A stretch of 64,000 nucleotides of DNA, from NCBI GenBank assembly GCA_016713335.1, contig JADJPH010000022.1, positions 1-64,000 on the forward strand, given 5' to 3'. The translations under genes and the position numbers were made by a program. The notes under the pieces are model-generated. The model searched no databases, was not told the DNA's origin, and saw nothing but the letters and a program-made list of their open reading frames with translations. Every line of letters begins with the position of its first letter. Position 1 is the stretch's first letter. Shown in pieces: positions 49,156 through 59,472 of this stretch. This DNA is from Candidatus Fredericiella danica (GTDB taxonomy: Bacteria; Chloroflexota; Anaerolineae; Caldilineales; Caldilineaceae).

Positions 49156-50259
49156 CTAGCTGGCCAATACTTCCTGGGCCTTGGCATATCCCGTTGGGGT
49201 CAACTGCAGATGGCCCGCAATTGATTTGATAAAGCCTAGGCGTTCGGCATGGCGGATGACGCGCGCCGCGTACCCCGGTTGCCAGTCCAGGTGACGTTCC
49301 AGGTGGTCGATCCGTGCCTCTTCGGCCTCCGTCGGGGCGCCGGTGTGGTGCAGCAGATGAATCGCCAGCATGGTAGCGGCAAAGTCGGCCTGCTGGCGGC
49401 GGCGGCGCACCAGCTTGGCCAGGAGTCCCCGCTGTGGCGCCAATACCAATACGACCAGGAAAATGACGCCTGTCATTGTTGCCATGGCGCCGGCAATATT
49501 GGCGTTGAGCAGCCGCGCCAGCCAATAACCGGCAAGGGCGCTCAACACGCCAATGGCCACACTGAGCACCAACATGCGCCGCAGGTCGGATGTCAGGAGA
49601 TATGCCGCCGCGGCGGGCGTCACCATGAGCGCGACGACCAGCACCACACCGACAATGTCAAATGCGCCTACCGCAGTGATCGACACCAGCGCCATCAAGC
49701 CGTAGTGAAGCAAGGCTGGGGCAAACCCCAACGTTGCCGCCAGACCGGCGTCGAATGTGGCCAGCTTCAACTCTTTGTAGAAGAGCGAAATGAAGGCGAT
49801 GTTGGCAATCAGAACAACTGCAATTGTCACAAGCGCACGCGGCACATCGATTCCTAACACGATCAACCGGTCAAAGGGCGCAAACGCCAGTTCCCCCAAT
49901 AACACGGCATCCACATCAAGATGCACCCCGCGGGCAAAACGCGAGATCAGAATGACAGCCACGCTAAATAGCGCTGGGAAGACCAGCCCGATTGCCGCAT
50001 CCTGCTTCACCAGCCGGGTATGCTGCAACAGTTCGGTGAGTGTCACGGTCACCAGGCCGATGGCGGCTGCACCCACAATCAGCCACGGCGACTGGAGGTC
50101 CTGCACGACGAAGAAGACCAGGACGATTCCCAGCAACACCGTGTGGCTGATGGCATCCGCCATCATGGCCGTACCGCGCAAGACCAGAAAGACGCCCGGC
50201 AACGCACATGCAGCTGCGACAAGCACTGCAAGCAACTGAATTTCCAGTGAAGCGCTCAC
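49156..50259 (-). CDS. Mn/Zn ABC transporter permease with C-terminal DtxR-like winged helix (MntC type)
   Basis: GTG 50259 overlaps the stop of the preceding permease (GTGA) and has GGGAGGT upstream. The frame extends further upstream but only as a shadow. 367 residues: ABC-3 permease core (GTAMMADAISHTVLLGIVL, KQDAAIGLVFPALF, GAFDIVGVVLVVALMVTPAAAAYLLT) followed after about residue 290 by a soluble helical domain. That domain (RIDHLERHLDWQPGYAARVI...GHLQLTPTGYAKAQ) looks like the winged-helix/dimerisation part of DtxR/MntR proteins. A similar extension is known on B. subtilis MntC. Last gene of the operon. Confidence 0.88.
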   Translation of the reverse strand: MSASLEIQLLAVLVAAACALPGVFLVLRGTAMMADAISHTVLLGIVLVFFVVQDLQSPWLIVGAAAIGLVTVTLTELLQHTRLVKQDAAIGLVFPALFSVAVILISRFARGVHLDVDAVLLGELAFAPFDRLIVLGIDVPRALVTIAVVLIANIAFISLFYKELKLATFDAGLAATLGFAPALLHYGLMALVSITAVGAFDIVGVVLVVALMVTPAAAAYLLTSDLRRMLVLSVAIGVLSALAGYWLARLLNANIAGAMATMTGVIFLVVLVLAPQRGLLAKLVRRRRQQADFAATMLAIHLLHHTGAPTEAEEARIDHLERHLDWQPGYAARVIRHAERLGFIKSIAGHLQLTPTGYAKAQEVLAS

Positions 50260-51179
50260 GGGCGACCTCCCTTTAGCACCATGGCCAGTTCGGCGTGCTG
50301 CCGGCGCCGGCGAATTTCGGTCCACAGCACGCCACGGCGTGGTGCGAAAAGCAACGATATCAGCGCGATGGCGCTGATACACAGCACAATCACCGGTCCT
50401 GTCGAGAGCCCGCCCGCCAGAGTGCTGATTGCGGTGCCGGTCACGCCGGCCACTGCACCAAAGAAGCCGGACAAGCCGACCATAAGGCCAAGGCGATCCG
50501 TCCATTGGCGCGCCGCGGCGGCCGGGGCGACGATCATGGCGCTCATCAAAACAACCCCCACTGCCTGCAGCCCGATGACAATGGCAATCACCAGCAAGAA
50601 GGTGAGCAGCATCTCGAGCCATGACATGGGGAAGCCAAGCGTGGCGCCGAACTCACGGTCAAAGCTGAGCAACTTGAATTCCTTCCAAAACAAGCCCAAC
50701 ACCGCGAGCGCCGCACCACCAAAGAGCGCCATGACCAGGACGTCGCGTTCCATCAATGTGGCGGCCTGACCAAACAGGAAGTGATTGAGCCCGGCCTGCC
50801 GTGCATCCGGATTCTGTTGCAGAAAAGTCAGGAGCATCAATCCGAACCCAAAGAAGACCGCAAGCACAATCCCAAGCGCCGCATCCTGCTTTAGCCGCGT
50901 ATGGCGGCTGACCCCGATGACCAGAATGACGCCGGCGACACCGGCTACGGCTGCGCCGGTCATCAGAACCAGCGGCGCCTTCAACCCGGTGATCATGAAG
51001 GCGAGCACAACGCCAGGCAGGGCCGCATGGGAAATGGCATCGCCCAGCAGGCTTTGCCGGCGCAACATGGCAAAGGCGCCTAGCATGCCGCTCACGATGC
51101 CTAGTATCGCAGTGCCGAGGGCCACTGTGCGCACCGTGTAGTCAAAGAACAGACTGTGAAGAAGTTGTCCCAGGTCCAT
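50256..51179 (-). CDS. Mn/Zn ABC transporter permease (ABC-3 family)
   Basis: 307 residues, about eight membrane helices. LGDAISHAALPGVVLAF, LKQDAALGIVLAVFFGFG and IGLQAVGVVLMSAMIVAPAAAARQWT are ABC-3 permease signatures. Its stop overlaps the next permease and its start is 19 bases after the ATPase stop. The two permeases presumably form a heterodimeric channel. Confidence 0.95.
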   Translation of the reverse strand: MDLGQLLHSLFFDYTVRTVALGTAILGIVSGMLGAFAMLRRQSLLGDAISHAALPGVVLAFMITGLKAPLVLMTGAAVAGVAGVILVIGVSRHTRLKQDAALGIVLAVFFGFGLMLLTFLQQNPDARQAGLNHFLFGQAATLMERDVLVMALFGGAALAVLGLFWKEFKLLSFDREFGATLGFPMSWLEMLLTFLLVIAIVIGLQAVGVVLMSAMIVAPAAAARQWTDRLGLMVGLSGFFGAVAGVTGTAISTLAGGLSTGPVIVLCISAIALISLLFAPRRGVLWTEIRRRRQHAELAMVLKGGRP

Positions 51180-51198
51180 CTACATTCTCCTGTCGCAT

Positions 51199-51996
51199 TT
51201 AGTCCGCGCCACCGGCGGTGGCTGCAGGCGCAAACGATCTGAGCGCCATGCCCCCCGTCGCCAGTGCATCGCGTTCTACAAACGCAATCCGCCCGCCATA
51301 GGTGCGGCGGAGATTCTCCTCCGTGAACACCTGGCCCACAGGGCCACTGGCGATGCACTGGACGTTGAGGAGCGTCACCCAATCGAAGTACTCGGCAACG
51401 GTCTGCAGGTCATGATGGACCACCACCACCGTCTTCCCATCCCCGCGCAGTTGCTTGAGCAAGGTGACGATTGTCCGTTCCGTTGTGGCATCGACGCCTT
51501 GAAATGGTTCATCCATGAAATAAATGTCTGCATCTTGGACGATGGCGCGCGCCAGGAAGACGCGTTGCTGCTGGCCGCCCGAGAGTTGGCTGATCTGCCG
51601 CTGTGCAAAGTCATGCATCCCCACCTGCTCAAGGGCATGCATCGCCAGGTCAACCTCTCGGCGTCCGGGCCGGCGAAACCAGCCAAGTGCACCGTAGCGC
51701 CCCATTGTGACCACATCCACCACATTCGTGGGAAAATCCCAGTCGACGCTGCCGCGTTGGGGCACATACCCCACCCGCTGCCGCTGCTGTGTATAGGATT
51801 TGCCGTCGATGCGCACAGAACCGGCGGCAACCGGCGTCAGGCCCAAGATGGCCTTCATCAGGGTCGTTTTTCCCGCGCCGTTCGGTCCTACAATCGCCAT
51901 CAAGATCCCGGCGGGTGCAGTGACATCGACATCCCAGAGGACGGGCTTGTCATGATACGCGACGGTCAAATCGGTGACTTCCAATGCAGGATTCAT
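51199..51996 (-). CDS. Mn/Zn ABC transporter ATP-binding protein
   Basis: 265 residues. Walker A GPNGAGKTT, Q-loop YVPQRGSVDW (the Mn/Zn-type variant), signature LSGGQQQR, Walker B YFMDEPFQGVD and switch VVHHDL. Its ATG shares a base with the stop of the binding-protein gene (TGATG), so translation is coupled. Couples ATP hydrolysis to metal import. Confidence 0.96.
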   Translation of the reverse strand: MNPALEVTDLTVAYHDKPVLWDVDVTAPAGILMAIVGPNGAGKTTLMKAILGLTPVAAGSVRIDGKSYTQQRQRVGYVPQRGSVDWDFPTNVVDVVTMGRYGALGWFRRPGRREVDLAMHALEQVGMHDFAQRQISQLSGGQQQRVFLARAIVQDADIYFMDEPFQGVDATTERTIVTLLKQLRGDGKTVVVVHHDLQTVAEYFDWVTLLNVQCIASGPVGQVFTEENLRRTYGGRIAFVERDALATGGMALRSFAPAATAGGAD

Positions 51997-52976
51997 CAGG
52001 AACCTCCCAACAGAGCATTGACGATCGTATCGATGTTGTGCTTCACCATGCCGATATAGGTGCCGCCGTCGCTGTCCGGGCTCCCCAGCGCGTCCGAATA
52101 GAGTTGGCCTCCGATCTTCACGGAGAACCCTCGATCCTTGACAGCCGCTTGCAGCGCCTCGACATTGCGCACCGGCACCGAAGTCTCGATGAAGATTGCG
52201 GGGATCTGCTGCGCCGCAATGAAATCGGCAAGTTCACGCACATCCGCGGTGCCCGCCTCACTGGCGGTGCTGATGCCTTGTAGTCCGCGCACGTCGAACC
52301 CGTAGGCGCGACCAAAGTAATGAAACGCATCATGGGCGGTGACCAGGACGCGCTTGTCGCTGGGCACACGCGCCGCCTGCGCCCGTACGTAGGTATCAAG
52401 TTCCTGCAGTTGCTGGAGATAGTCGGCGGCGCGCTGCTCGTACTCGGCCGCGTGCGGGGCGTCGATCGCCACCAGCGCGTCGCGCACCGCCTCGGTGGCT
52501 GCCATCCAGAGCGCGACGTCGAACCAGATATGCGGGTCGAAGTCGCCAGCCCTGTGTCCCCAGGCCAAGAGGCGCTCGCCGCCGATCTGCTCACCGACCG
52601 CAATACTCGGTTTCCGGCTGCCGATCTGTTTGAGGACATCGTCCAGTTGGGCTTCCAGAAACAAGCCATTGTAGAAGATCGCGTCGGCTTCCTGGAGCAG
52701 GTTGACGTCGCCTTCGCTCGCCACGTAGAGATGCGGGTCGATGCCCGGTCCCATCAACGCCGTGACGTCGACGCGCTCGCCACCTACGTTGCGCACGATG
52801 TCGGCAATCTGGCCGGTCGTCGTGACGATGCGCAGCTTACCATTCGCCGTATCTGCCTGTGCGCTGCCGCAACCCGTAAGCAAAAGGAGCAGCAACGCCG
52901 CAATCACACACACGTACGGAGGCGGTGCAATCCGTCTCTCGTGCGCGTCATCGCTGGGTCTTCGGATTTCATTCAT
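51996..52976 (-). CDS. Mn/Zn-binding lipoprotein of ABC transporter (TroA/MntA/PsaA type)
   Basis: ATG 52976 (MNEIRRPSDDAHERR) is preceded by GGAG at good spacing. The longer frame to 53006 starts inside the operator. A hydrophobic stretch ends in lipobox LLTGC. About 326 residues of the cluster A-I metal-binding fold: GPGIDPHLYVAS (His), GDFDPHIWFDVA (His), AIFIETSV (Glu) and the C-terminal Asp before GGTYIGMVKHN. The linker lacks a long His-rich loop, favouring Mn over Zn (inference). First gene of the four-gene operon, driven by the promoter at 52996-53042. Confidence 0.93.
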   Translation of the reverse strand: MNEIRRPSDDAHERRIAPPPYVCVIAALLLLLLTGCGSAQADTANGKLRIVTTTGQIADIVRNVGGERVDVTALMGPGIDPHLYVASEGDVNLLQEADAIFYNGLFLEAQLDDVLKQIGSRKPSIAVGEQIGGERLLAWGHRAGDFDPHIWFDVALWMAATEAVRDALVAIDAPHAAEYEQRAADYLQQLQELDTYVRAQAARVPSDKRVLVTAHDAFHYFGRAYGFDVRGLQGISTASEAGTADVRELADFIAAQQIPAIFIETSVPVRNVEALQAAVKDRGFSVKIGGQLYSDALGSPDSDGGTYIGMVKHNIDTIVNALLGGS

Positions 52977-52995
52977 AGATTCAACTCCATCAAAA

Positions 52996-53042
52996 TTTAG
53001 ATTCAACTAAAAAAATTATATACGCAAACAAATAGATGTCAA
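52996..53042 (-). promoter_or_regulatory. Near-consensus promoter with DtxR/MntR-like operator
   Basis: On the minus strand TTGACA (53042-53037), a 16-base spacer and TATAAT (53020-53015) are perfect sigma-70 boxes. Immediately downstream is TTTAGTTGAATCTAAA (53011-52996), an inverted repeat TTTAG-N6-CTAAA like DtxR/MntR/IdeR operators. It covers the probable transcription start. A second short palindrome TAGAAATCTA lies at 53044-53053. Fits metal-dependent repression of the importer operon. Confidence 0.75.
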
Positions 53043-53135
53043 GTAGAAATCTAGGAATGTACGCGCAAGGGTTGCTTTGCGCTAGAATAGGGAGCATGTG
53101 TAGTTATTTTCACAATCTAACCAAGGAGGCGCCCC

Positions 53136-53540
53136 ATGCCCATGCGTCATCTGCCCGTATATCAGGCAAAGCGTCTTGGTGTATACACCATCCTGCCGGA
53201 CGATGAACTAAAGACCGCTGCACGCAAGATGCAGGACTACAACATCAGCGCGCTGGTGGTTGCGGATGAAGAGGGTTATCTAGCCGGTGTTCTGACCCGG
53301 ACGGATCTCGTCCGCGCCTGCTACAGCCAGAAGAACTGGGCGCATTTGCCTGTGCGTAACTTCATGGCAGCGGATGTTGTCACAGTTAAGCTTGACGATC
53401 CATTGGAGCGTGTGATGGAGTTGTTGATCCAGAACCACATCCATCGCGTCGTGGCGGTCGAAGAGGTCAACGGCAAGGCGAAGCCCGTGGCCGTCCTGGC
53501 GGCAGCAGATATCGTCTATCACATGGCGCAGGACAACTGA
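53136..53540 (+). CDS. CBS-domain pair protein
   Basis: 134 residues with two CBS motifs: VYTILPDDELKTAARKMQDYNISALVV...GVLTRTDL and VVTVKLDDPLERVMELLIQNHIHRVVAV...GVLAAADI-like. AAGGAGG sits just before the start. CBS pairs sense adenine nucleotides or anions and regulate partners. Divergent from the metal-importer operon and 21 bases before a SulP transporter gene, so it may regulate that transporter. Confidence 0.9.
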   Translation: MPMRHLPVYQAKRLGVYTILPDDELKTAARKMQDYNISALVVADEEGYLAGVLTRTDLVRACYSQKNWAHLPVRNFMAADVVTVKLDDPLERVMELLIQNHIHRVVAVEEVNGKAKPVAVLAAADIVYHMAQDN

Positions 53541-53561
53541 TACAAGAATCGATAGGTAGCC

Positions 53562-55278
53562 ATGCAACGGCTATCTTTGTTTGGGTTATACCGGCGCGAA
53601 TTTCACGGCTACAATGCCGGCAAGTTCCGGCAGGACCTGCTCGCCGGCTTGACGGTAGCGGCTGTGGCGCTCCCCCTGGCGCTGGCCTTTGGCGTCGCCT
53701 CGGGCGCCTCGGCGCCGGCAGGGCTGATCACGGCCATTCTCTCCGGCTTCATTATTGGCGCACTCTCCGGTGACCACTACCAGATCTCGGGGCCTACAGG
53801 CGCCATGAGCGCCGTGCTGATCGTCAGCGCCCAGCGCGTTGGCCTGGAAGGTGTCTGGCTCACGGGCGTCATCGCCGGCGTCATCATTCTGGTAATTGGT
53901 TTGTTACGTTTGGGGCGCTTTGTCGCCTTTCATTCCCTCGTCGGTCATCACCGGGTTCACCTCAGGCATCGCCTTTATCATTTTCGTGGGCCAGATCGGC
54001 AATTTTCTCGGGATTCCGGCGATTGCCGGTGAATCGGCGCTCTTCCAGTTGTTCGGCTATCTTCAGGGTGGCTGGACCGCCAGTTGGCCAACGGTTTTGA
54101 TCGGTCTGCTCGTCGTGCTCATCATGCTCTTCTGGCCAAAGTCGTGGGGCCGGTTTGTGCCCGGATCGCTGCTTGGCATCATCGTGGCAACGCTGGTCGC
54201 CGTCGTGACCGGCTGGCCGGTGCCCAATATTGGGGTCATTCCGCGCACCATTTTGCTGGATGACCGGCTGACGTTCGCTACAATCCCCTGGGGAGAAATG
54301 AACAGCCTCCTGGTGCCGGCGCTTTCAATCGCCGCCCTGGGTGCGGTCGAATCACTGTTGTGCGGCGCGGTCGGGAGCAAGATGACGGGCATCCGGCTGC
54401 AGGCCAACCAGGAGTTGGTCGCACAGGGCATCGGCAACATTATCATTCCGTTTTTTGGCGGCGTACCGGCGACTGCTGCGATTGCGCGTTCATCGGTGGG
54501 TATCAAGTCGGGCGGGCAAACTCGGTTGGTCTCGATTATCCATGCGGTGGCATTGTTGGCGGCGGCGCTCCTCTTTGGCAGTGTGATTGCCTTGATTCCA
54601 ATGAGCGCACTGGCGGGTGTCTTGATGGTGACTGCCGTGCGGATGAATGAATGGCATTCGATCCGATTCATGTTCAGCCACCGCTTCAAGACGGGCATTG
54701 TCACCTTCCTGATTACGTTTTTTGCCACCATCACGCTGGACCTGACACAGGCGATCTTGATCGGCGGCATCATTTCTGCCGGCGTCTTCATCAATCAGGT
54801 CGCCAACCTGGAGATTCAGGTGCATCCGGTGGATGTCGAGCGTATGCGCAAGCGTGGCATGGACATCAAGACTGACGCCAGGTACATGCGCGTCGCATAC
54901 CTGACCGGTCCGCTTTTCTTTGCCGCCACCAACACGTTTAACGAGGCCTTTGCCCACGAAGAGGATGTGACCGTCCTGATCCTCTCCATGCGCGGCGTGC
55001 CGCTGATTGACCTGTCCGGGCTCGAAGCCTTGATCGACTTGACGGAGAAGATGCATGCGCAGGGCAAGACGTTGATGCTGGCGGGTGTTCACGCCAAGGT
55101 GATGTATACCATCGAACGCGCTCATCTGGACGATATCATTGGCAAAGAGAACTTCTTCTGGAGTGCAGACCGCGCCATCATGGTGGCGGAAATGCGCCAC
55201 CTTCACCTGCAGGGGATCGAAGTGCCAGATGACGTAGAGCCGGCCGAAGCGCCCGATCCCATGGCAATGCCGTTGTAA
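53562..55278 (+). CDS. SulP-family anion transporter with STAS domain (frameshifted)
   Basis: ATG 53562. N-terminal domain DLLAGLTVAAVALPLALAFGVASG is the SulP signature, followed by about 11 helices. The phase changes near 53935 (one extra T in GCCTTTCATT), after which FIPSSVITGFTSGIAF continues. C-terminal STAS domain (ILSMRGVPLIDLSGLEAL). Total about 571 residues. SulP proteins import sulfate or bicarbonate. A beta-carbonic anhydrase two genes downstream favours bicarbonate or a CO2-related role (inference). The CBS protein upstream may gate it. Confidence 0.9.
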
Positions 55279-55287
55279 GGACCTTCG

Positions 55288-56193
55288 ATGCTCAATTTAC
55301 CCCCCGTTCATTTTACAAAAGTCGATGGTTTGCGTGCACGGTATGTGGATCATGGCAGCAGCGGTGCGCCGCTGCTGCTCCTCCACGGCATCGGCGGTTC
55401 AATCGAGGCGTGGCATCGAAATCTGGCGCCGTTGGCGGCGCAGCGACGGACGTTGGCGATCGACTTACCCGGCAGCGGGCGCAGCGACCGCCCTGTGCCA
55501 TACCCGCAGCCCACACTGGCTTTCTTTGCCGGCTATCTCCAGCGCTTTCTTGTTGAAATTGGCGCTGCCGATGGTGTGTTCGTGGTTGGGTCCAGTTTTG
55601 GCGGCGCCGTCGCGATGGAGCTAGCGGTTCGTCACCCGCAGATGGTGCGCGGGTTGGTGTTGGTCTCACCTTCCGGTTTGAGCACGGTGGTTGCCTGGCC
55701 GTTGCGGATCGCTTCCACACCGCTGATTGGGGAGTTGGTGACACGCCCAAGCCGGGCAAGCACGGCCCGCAGCCTGCGTGGGCTGGTCGCAGACCCCACG
55801 ATTGTCACCGACGACGAAATTGATGCGGCCTATACGCTTGCAAGCCTGCCAGGTGCACAGGCGTCTTTTCTGGATCTGTTGCGCATCTACTGCAATCCCC
55901 TTGGCATCAAACGACGTGAGACCACGCGGATCATCGGTAACTTACCGCGCATCACCGTGCCAACCCTCATCGTCTGGGGGGAGCAAGATACGATCTTGCC
56001 GTTCGCATCAGCCCGCCCTGCCATGCAACGGCTGCCCAATGCACAACTCATCCTCATGACCGGATGTGGGCACATGCCATACGTTGAAGCGCCGGAGCGG
56101 TTCAATAGGCTGCTTGCTGACTATGTGCAGCGGGTAGAGACAGGTGCATGGCAGGGGAATGGAAACTTCTCACAAGATCGATTAGATTACTGA
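55288..56193 (+). CDS. Alpha/beta-hydrolase
   Basis: 301 residues. HGIGGS oxyanion region, nucleophile elbow GSSFGG, Asp in WGEQDTILPF and catalytic histidine in GCGHMPYVEAPERF. A lid-like helical insertion lies between residues 125 and 200. Substrate unknown. It sits between SulP and carbonic anhydrase, 9 bases after the former. Confidence 0.92.
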   Translation: MLNLPPVHFTKVDGLRARYVDHGSSGAPLLLLHGIGGSIEAWHRNLAPLAAQRRTLAIDLPGSGRSDRPVPYPQPTLAFFAGYLQRFLVEIGAADGVFVVGSSFGGAVAMELAVRHPQMVRGLVLVSPSGLSTVVAWPLRIASTPLIGELVTRPSRASTARSLRGLVADPTIVTDDEIDAAYTLASLPGAQASFLDLLRIYCNPLGIKRRETTRIIGNLPRITVPTLIVWGEQDTILPFASARPAMQRLPNAQLILMTGCGHMPYVEAPERFNRLLADYVQRVETGAWQGNGNFSQDRLDY

Positions 56194-56278
56194 CTGAGCA
56201 GCAACCAGCCCATGATGATGCAACGCACAGGTCATGGAAATTGTTTTGCGGTCATTACAGCGCGTGTGGGAGGCAGTG

Positions 56279-56912
<634 letters not shown>

Positions 56913-56913
<1 letters not shown>

Positions 56914-57716
56914 TGACTGGAACAAGCGAGTCAGCGGCAACCGTCACGCGCGTTGCCACGGTCACCCTCCGCCCGGTGACACCGGAAAACCTGGACACTA
57001 TCTTAAGCCTGAAAGTGGCCCCGGCCCAGGAAAATTTTGTAGCAAACAATGCCAAATCGCTGGCACAGGGCGCCTACAACCGGTATGCCTGGCGGCGGGC
57101 CATCTATGCGGGCGAGACGCCCGTCGGCTTTGTGATGCTCTACGACAACCCTGATGAGGCTGAGTATTTTCTGTGGCGCCTGATGATCGACCAGCGCTAT
57201 CAGCGTTTTGGATTTGGCCGGCAGGCACTTGAGCAGGTGATCGACTATGTCTGTGGCCGGCCGGGCGCAAAGGAACTGTTGACCAGCTACGTACCGGGCG
57301 AAGGTTGTCCACAGCCGTTCTATGCGGAGCTCGGGTTTGTGGAGACCGGCGACGTAGACGAAGGCGAGACGGTCATGCGGCTGGTGTTGGCAGAGCGTGC
57401 GCAAGCGACTGCACCGGCGCCGCGGCCATTGACGCATGTCGTGTTATTCAAGCTAAAGGAACCGGCGCCGGAATCGATTGACAAAGCCGTCAAATTGCTG
57501 CGGGGGTTGGAAGGCAAGATTCCCGAATTGCGTGGGATCGAGGTAGGCGTCGATACGTTGCATACGCAGCGCTCTTATGACATGGCACTGATCACGCGCT
57601 TCGACGATTTGGCCGGCATGCAAGCCTATCAGGCACACCCTGAGCATGTCGCGGTGCTGGAATATCTGCGCTCCGTGCTGGCGGCGTCAGTCGCCGTCGA
57701 CTTTGTACAGGATTGA
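56913..57716 (+). CDS. GNAT acetyltransferase fused to a Dabb stress-responsive domain
   Basis: 267 residues from ATG 56913. Residues 1-160 form a GNAT domain of the spermidine/streptothricin-acetyltransferase type (FLWRLMIDQRYQRFGFGRQALEQVI, FYAELGFVETGDV). After a short Pro/Ala linker, residues 170-267 are a Dabb (stress-responsive alpha/beta barrel) domain (PLTHVVLFKLKEPAPESIDKAVKLL...HPEHVAVLEYLRSVL). The fusion is unusual. Dabb domains dimerise and may bind small hydrophobic or polyketide-like ligands, so it could dimerise the enzyme or present its substrate. Translationally coupled to carbonic anhydrase. Confidence 0.85.
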
Positions 57717-57723
57717 GTTCACC

Positions 57724-58513
57724 ATGTTCCGTATTCTTGGCATGCTATTGTTTGTTCCCATCCTTGCCTTACTGGCGTCGCCCCAGCCCGCTTATGCCGG
57801 CAACGGGATCACCGAGCCTGTGGCCGGCGCGGTCGTAAGCGGTACGGTTCCGATTCATGCGGAGGCGGCCCACCCGACATTTCGCAAGTGGCAGTTGGAT
57901 CTCTTGTTGAACGGCGACGACCGCCAGACCCATTTTCTGGCGGTTGGTGAGCAGCCGGCGCCTGAGAGCAGCGAATTGGCGCAGTTTGACACAACGCGGT
58001 TTCCCGACGGTCAGCATCTGCTGCGGCTACGCGTGGTCTATTTCGGTCTCAACTATGATGAGTTTGCCGTCCCGATCGCGATCAACAATGCCGGCGGCCA
58101 CATTCCGCTTGCAGTGGGCGACGCCCCGGTGAAATTTCGCGATGACGCGCCGGCCGGATGGCAAACGTAGGATCGAAGTGGACATTTCTGACCAACGTCT
58201 GACCGTCTGGCAAGGTGAGGTTCCGATCTTTGAAACGACGGTGAGCACCGGCAAGCCTGGGCACCGGACACTGCCTGGCACATTTCGCGTTTACCACAAG
58301 TACGAGCAGACCCGAATGACCGGTCCGGATTATGACACGCCAGACGTACCCTGGACGATGTATTATTCTGGTGATTTTGCCATCCATGGGGCCTACTGGC
58401 ACAACAATTTTGGGACGCCGGTCAGCCACGGCTGCGTGAACGTGCGCGTGCCTGAGGCCAGGGCGATCTTTGAATGGGCAGATGTCGGCACCGAAGTCGT
58501 TGTTCACGAGTAA
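57724..58513 (+). CDS. Secreted YkuD-type L,D-transpeptidase (frameshifted)
   Basis: ATG 57724 with signal peptide ending PAYAGN. An Ig-like N-terminal domain (residues 30-140) is followed, after a phase change near 58165 (ATGGCAAACGTAGG), by the YkuD domain: VDISDQRLTVWQGE, STGKPGHRTLPGTF and the catalytic HGAYWHNNFGTPVSHGCVNV with nucleophile Cys. About 262 residues. Crosslinks or modifies peptidoglycan by acting on tetrapeptide stems. Starts 8 bases after the GNAT-Dabb stop. Confidence 0.88.
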
Positions 58514-58532
58514 CAGAGCACAGCCAAAGAGC

Positions 58533-59455
58533 ATGAATCGGCATCAGAACGTCCGCTTATTAGGCGTCCCCATGGACCTCGGCCAACAGCGCCGCGGCGT
58601 CGACATGGGCCCCAGCGCCCTGCGCTATGCGGGGCTTTTCCACAGGCTGTTGCAAGAAGGGCACCGCGTAGAAGATGATGGCAACATCGTCGTCCCTGTG
58701 CGCGACCAGAGCCAGGTCCGCGCCCATGAGTGGCAAGATGCCGGCGCGGGTGGGCTGCGACATCTTCCGGAAGTGGTTGCCGCGTGTGCGGCGATCTACG
58801 CTGCCGCCCAGCAGAGCGCCAGTGCGACGGAATTTCCAATTTTCCTGGGCGGCGACCACTCAATCGCCATTGGCACGGTAGGCGGAGCGGTGGCTGGCGG
58901 TCCCGTCGGGCTGCTGTGGGTGGATGCCCACGGCGACTTCAACACGCCTGATACGACCCCTCGGGCAACATCCACGGCATGCCGGTTGCGGCGCTCATCG
59001 GGCGGGGGCATCCCGATCTCGTCAATCTTGGCCATGCAGGACCAAAACTGCGACCCCACGATGTCGTGATGATCGGGGTGCGGGACCTGGATGCCACGGA
59101 ACGAATGGAGTTGGCCAATAGTGGCATCACGGTGTACACCATGCGCGATGTCGACGAACTGGGGGTGGCGACCGTTGCACGGCGTGCATTGACTCGCCTC
59201 AACCATCTGCCGCGCCTTCATCTCAGTTTTGACATGGACGTGATGGATCCGGCGGTGGCTCCCGGCGTTGGCACTCCGGTGCCGGGCGGGCTGACCTTTC
59301 GTGAGGCACATCTGCTGATGGAGATCTTGGCGGAAGCGAACAAGATTGCGTCCATGGATGTCGTGGAAATCAACCCAATCCTGGATGAACGCAATCGCAC
59401 GGCTGAACTGGCCGTAGAACTGGTCTCATCCGTGCTTGGCAAACGCATTCTCTGA
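58533..59455 (+). CDS. Arginase/agmatinase-family ureohydrolase (frameshifted)
   Basis: ATG 58533 (MNRHQNVRLLGVPMDLGQQRRGVDMGP), the arginase start. Mn ligands: GGDHSIA, LWVDAHGDFNTP, then after a phase change near 58960 in a C-run HLSFDMDVMDP. About 307 residues, close to bona fide arginases rather than agmatinases (GVPMDLGQQRRGV is arginase-like). Hydrolyses arginine to ornithine and urea. It needs Mn, which the nearby importer operon could supply. No other arginine catabolic gene is adjacent. Confidence 0.88.
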
Positions 59456-59472
59456 GCCCTATCACTGGCGGC

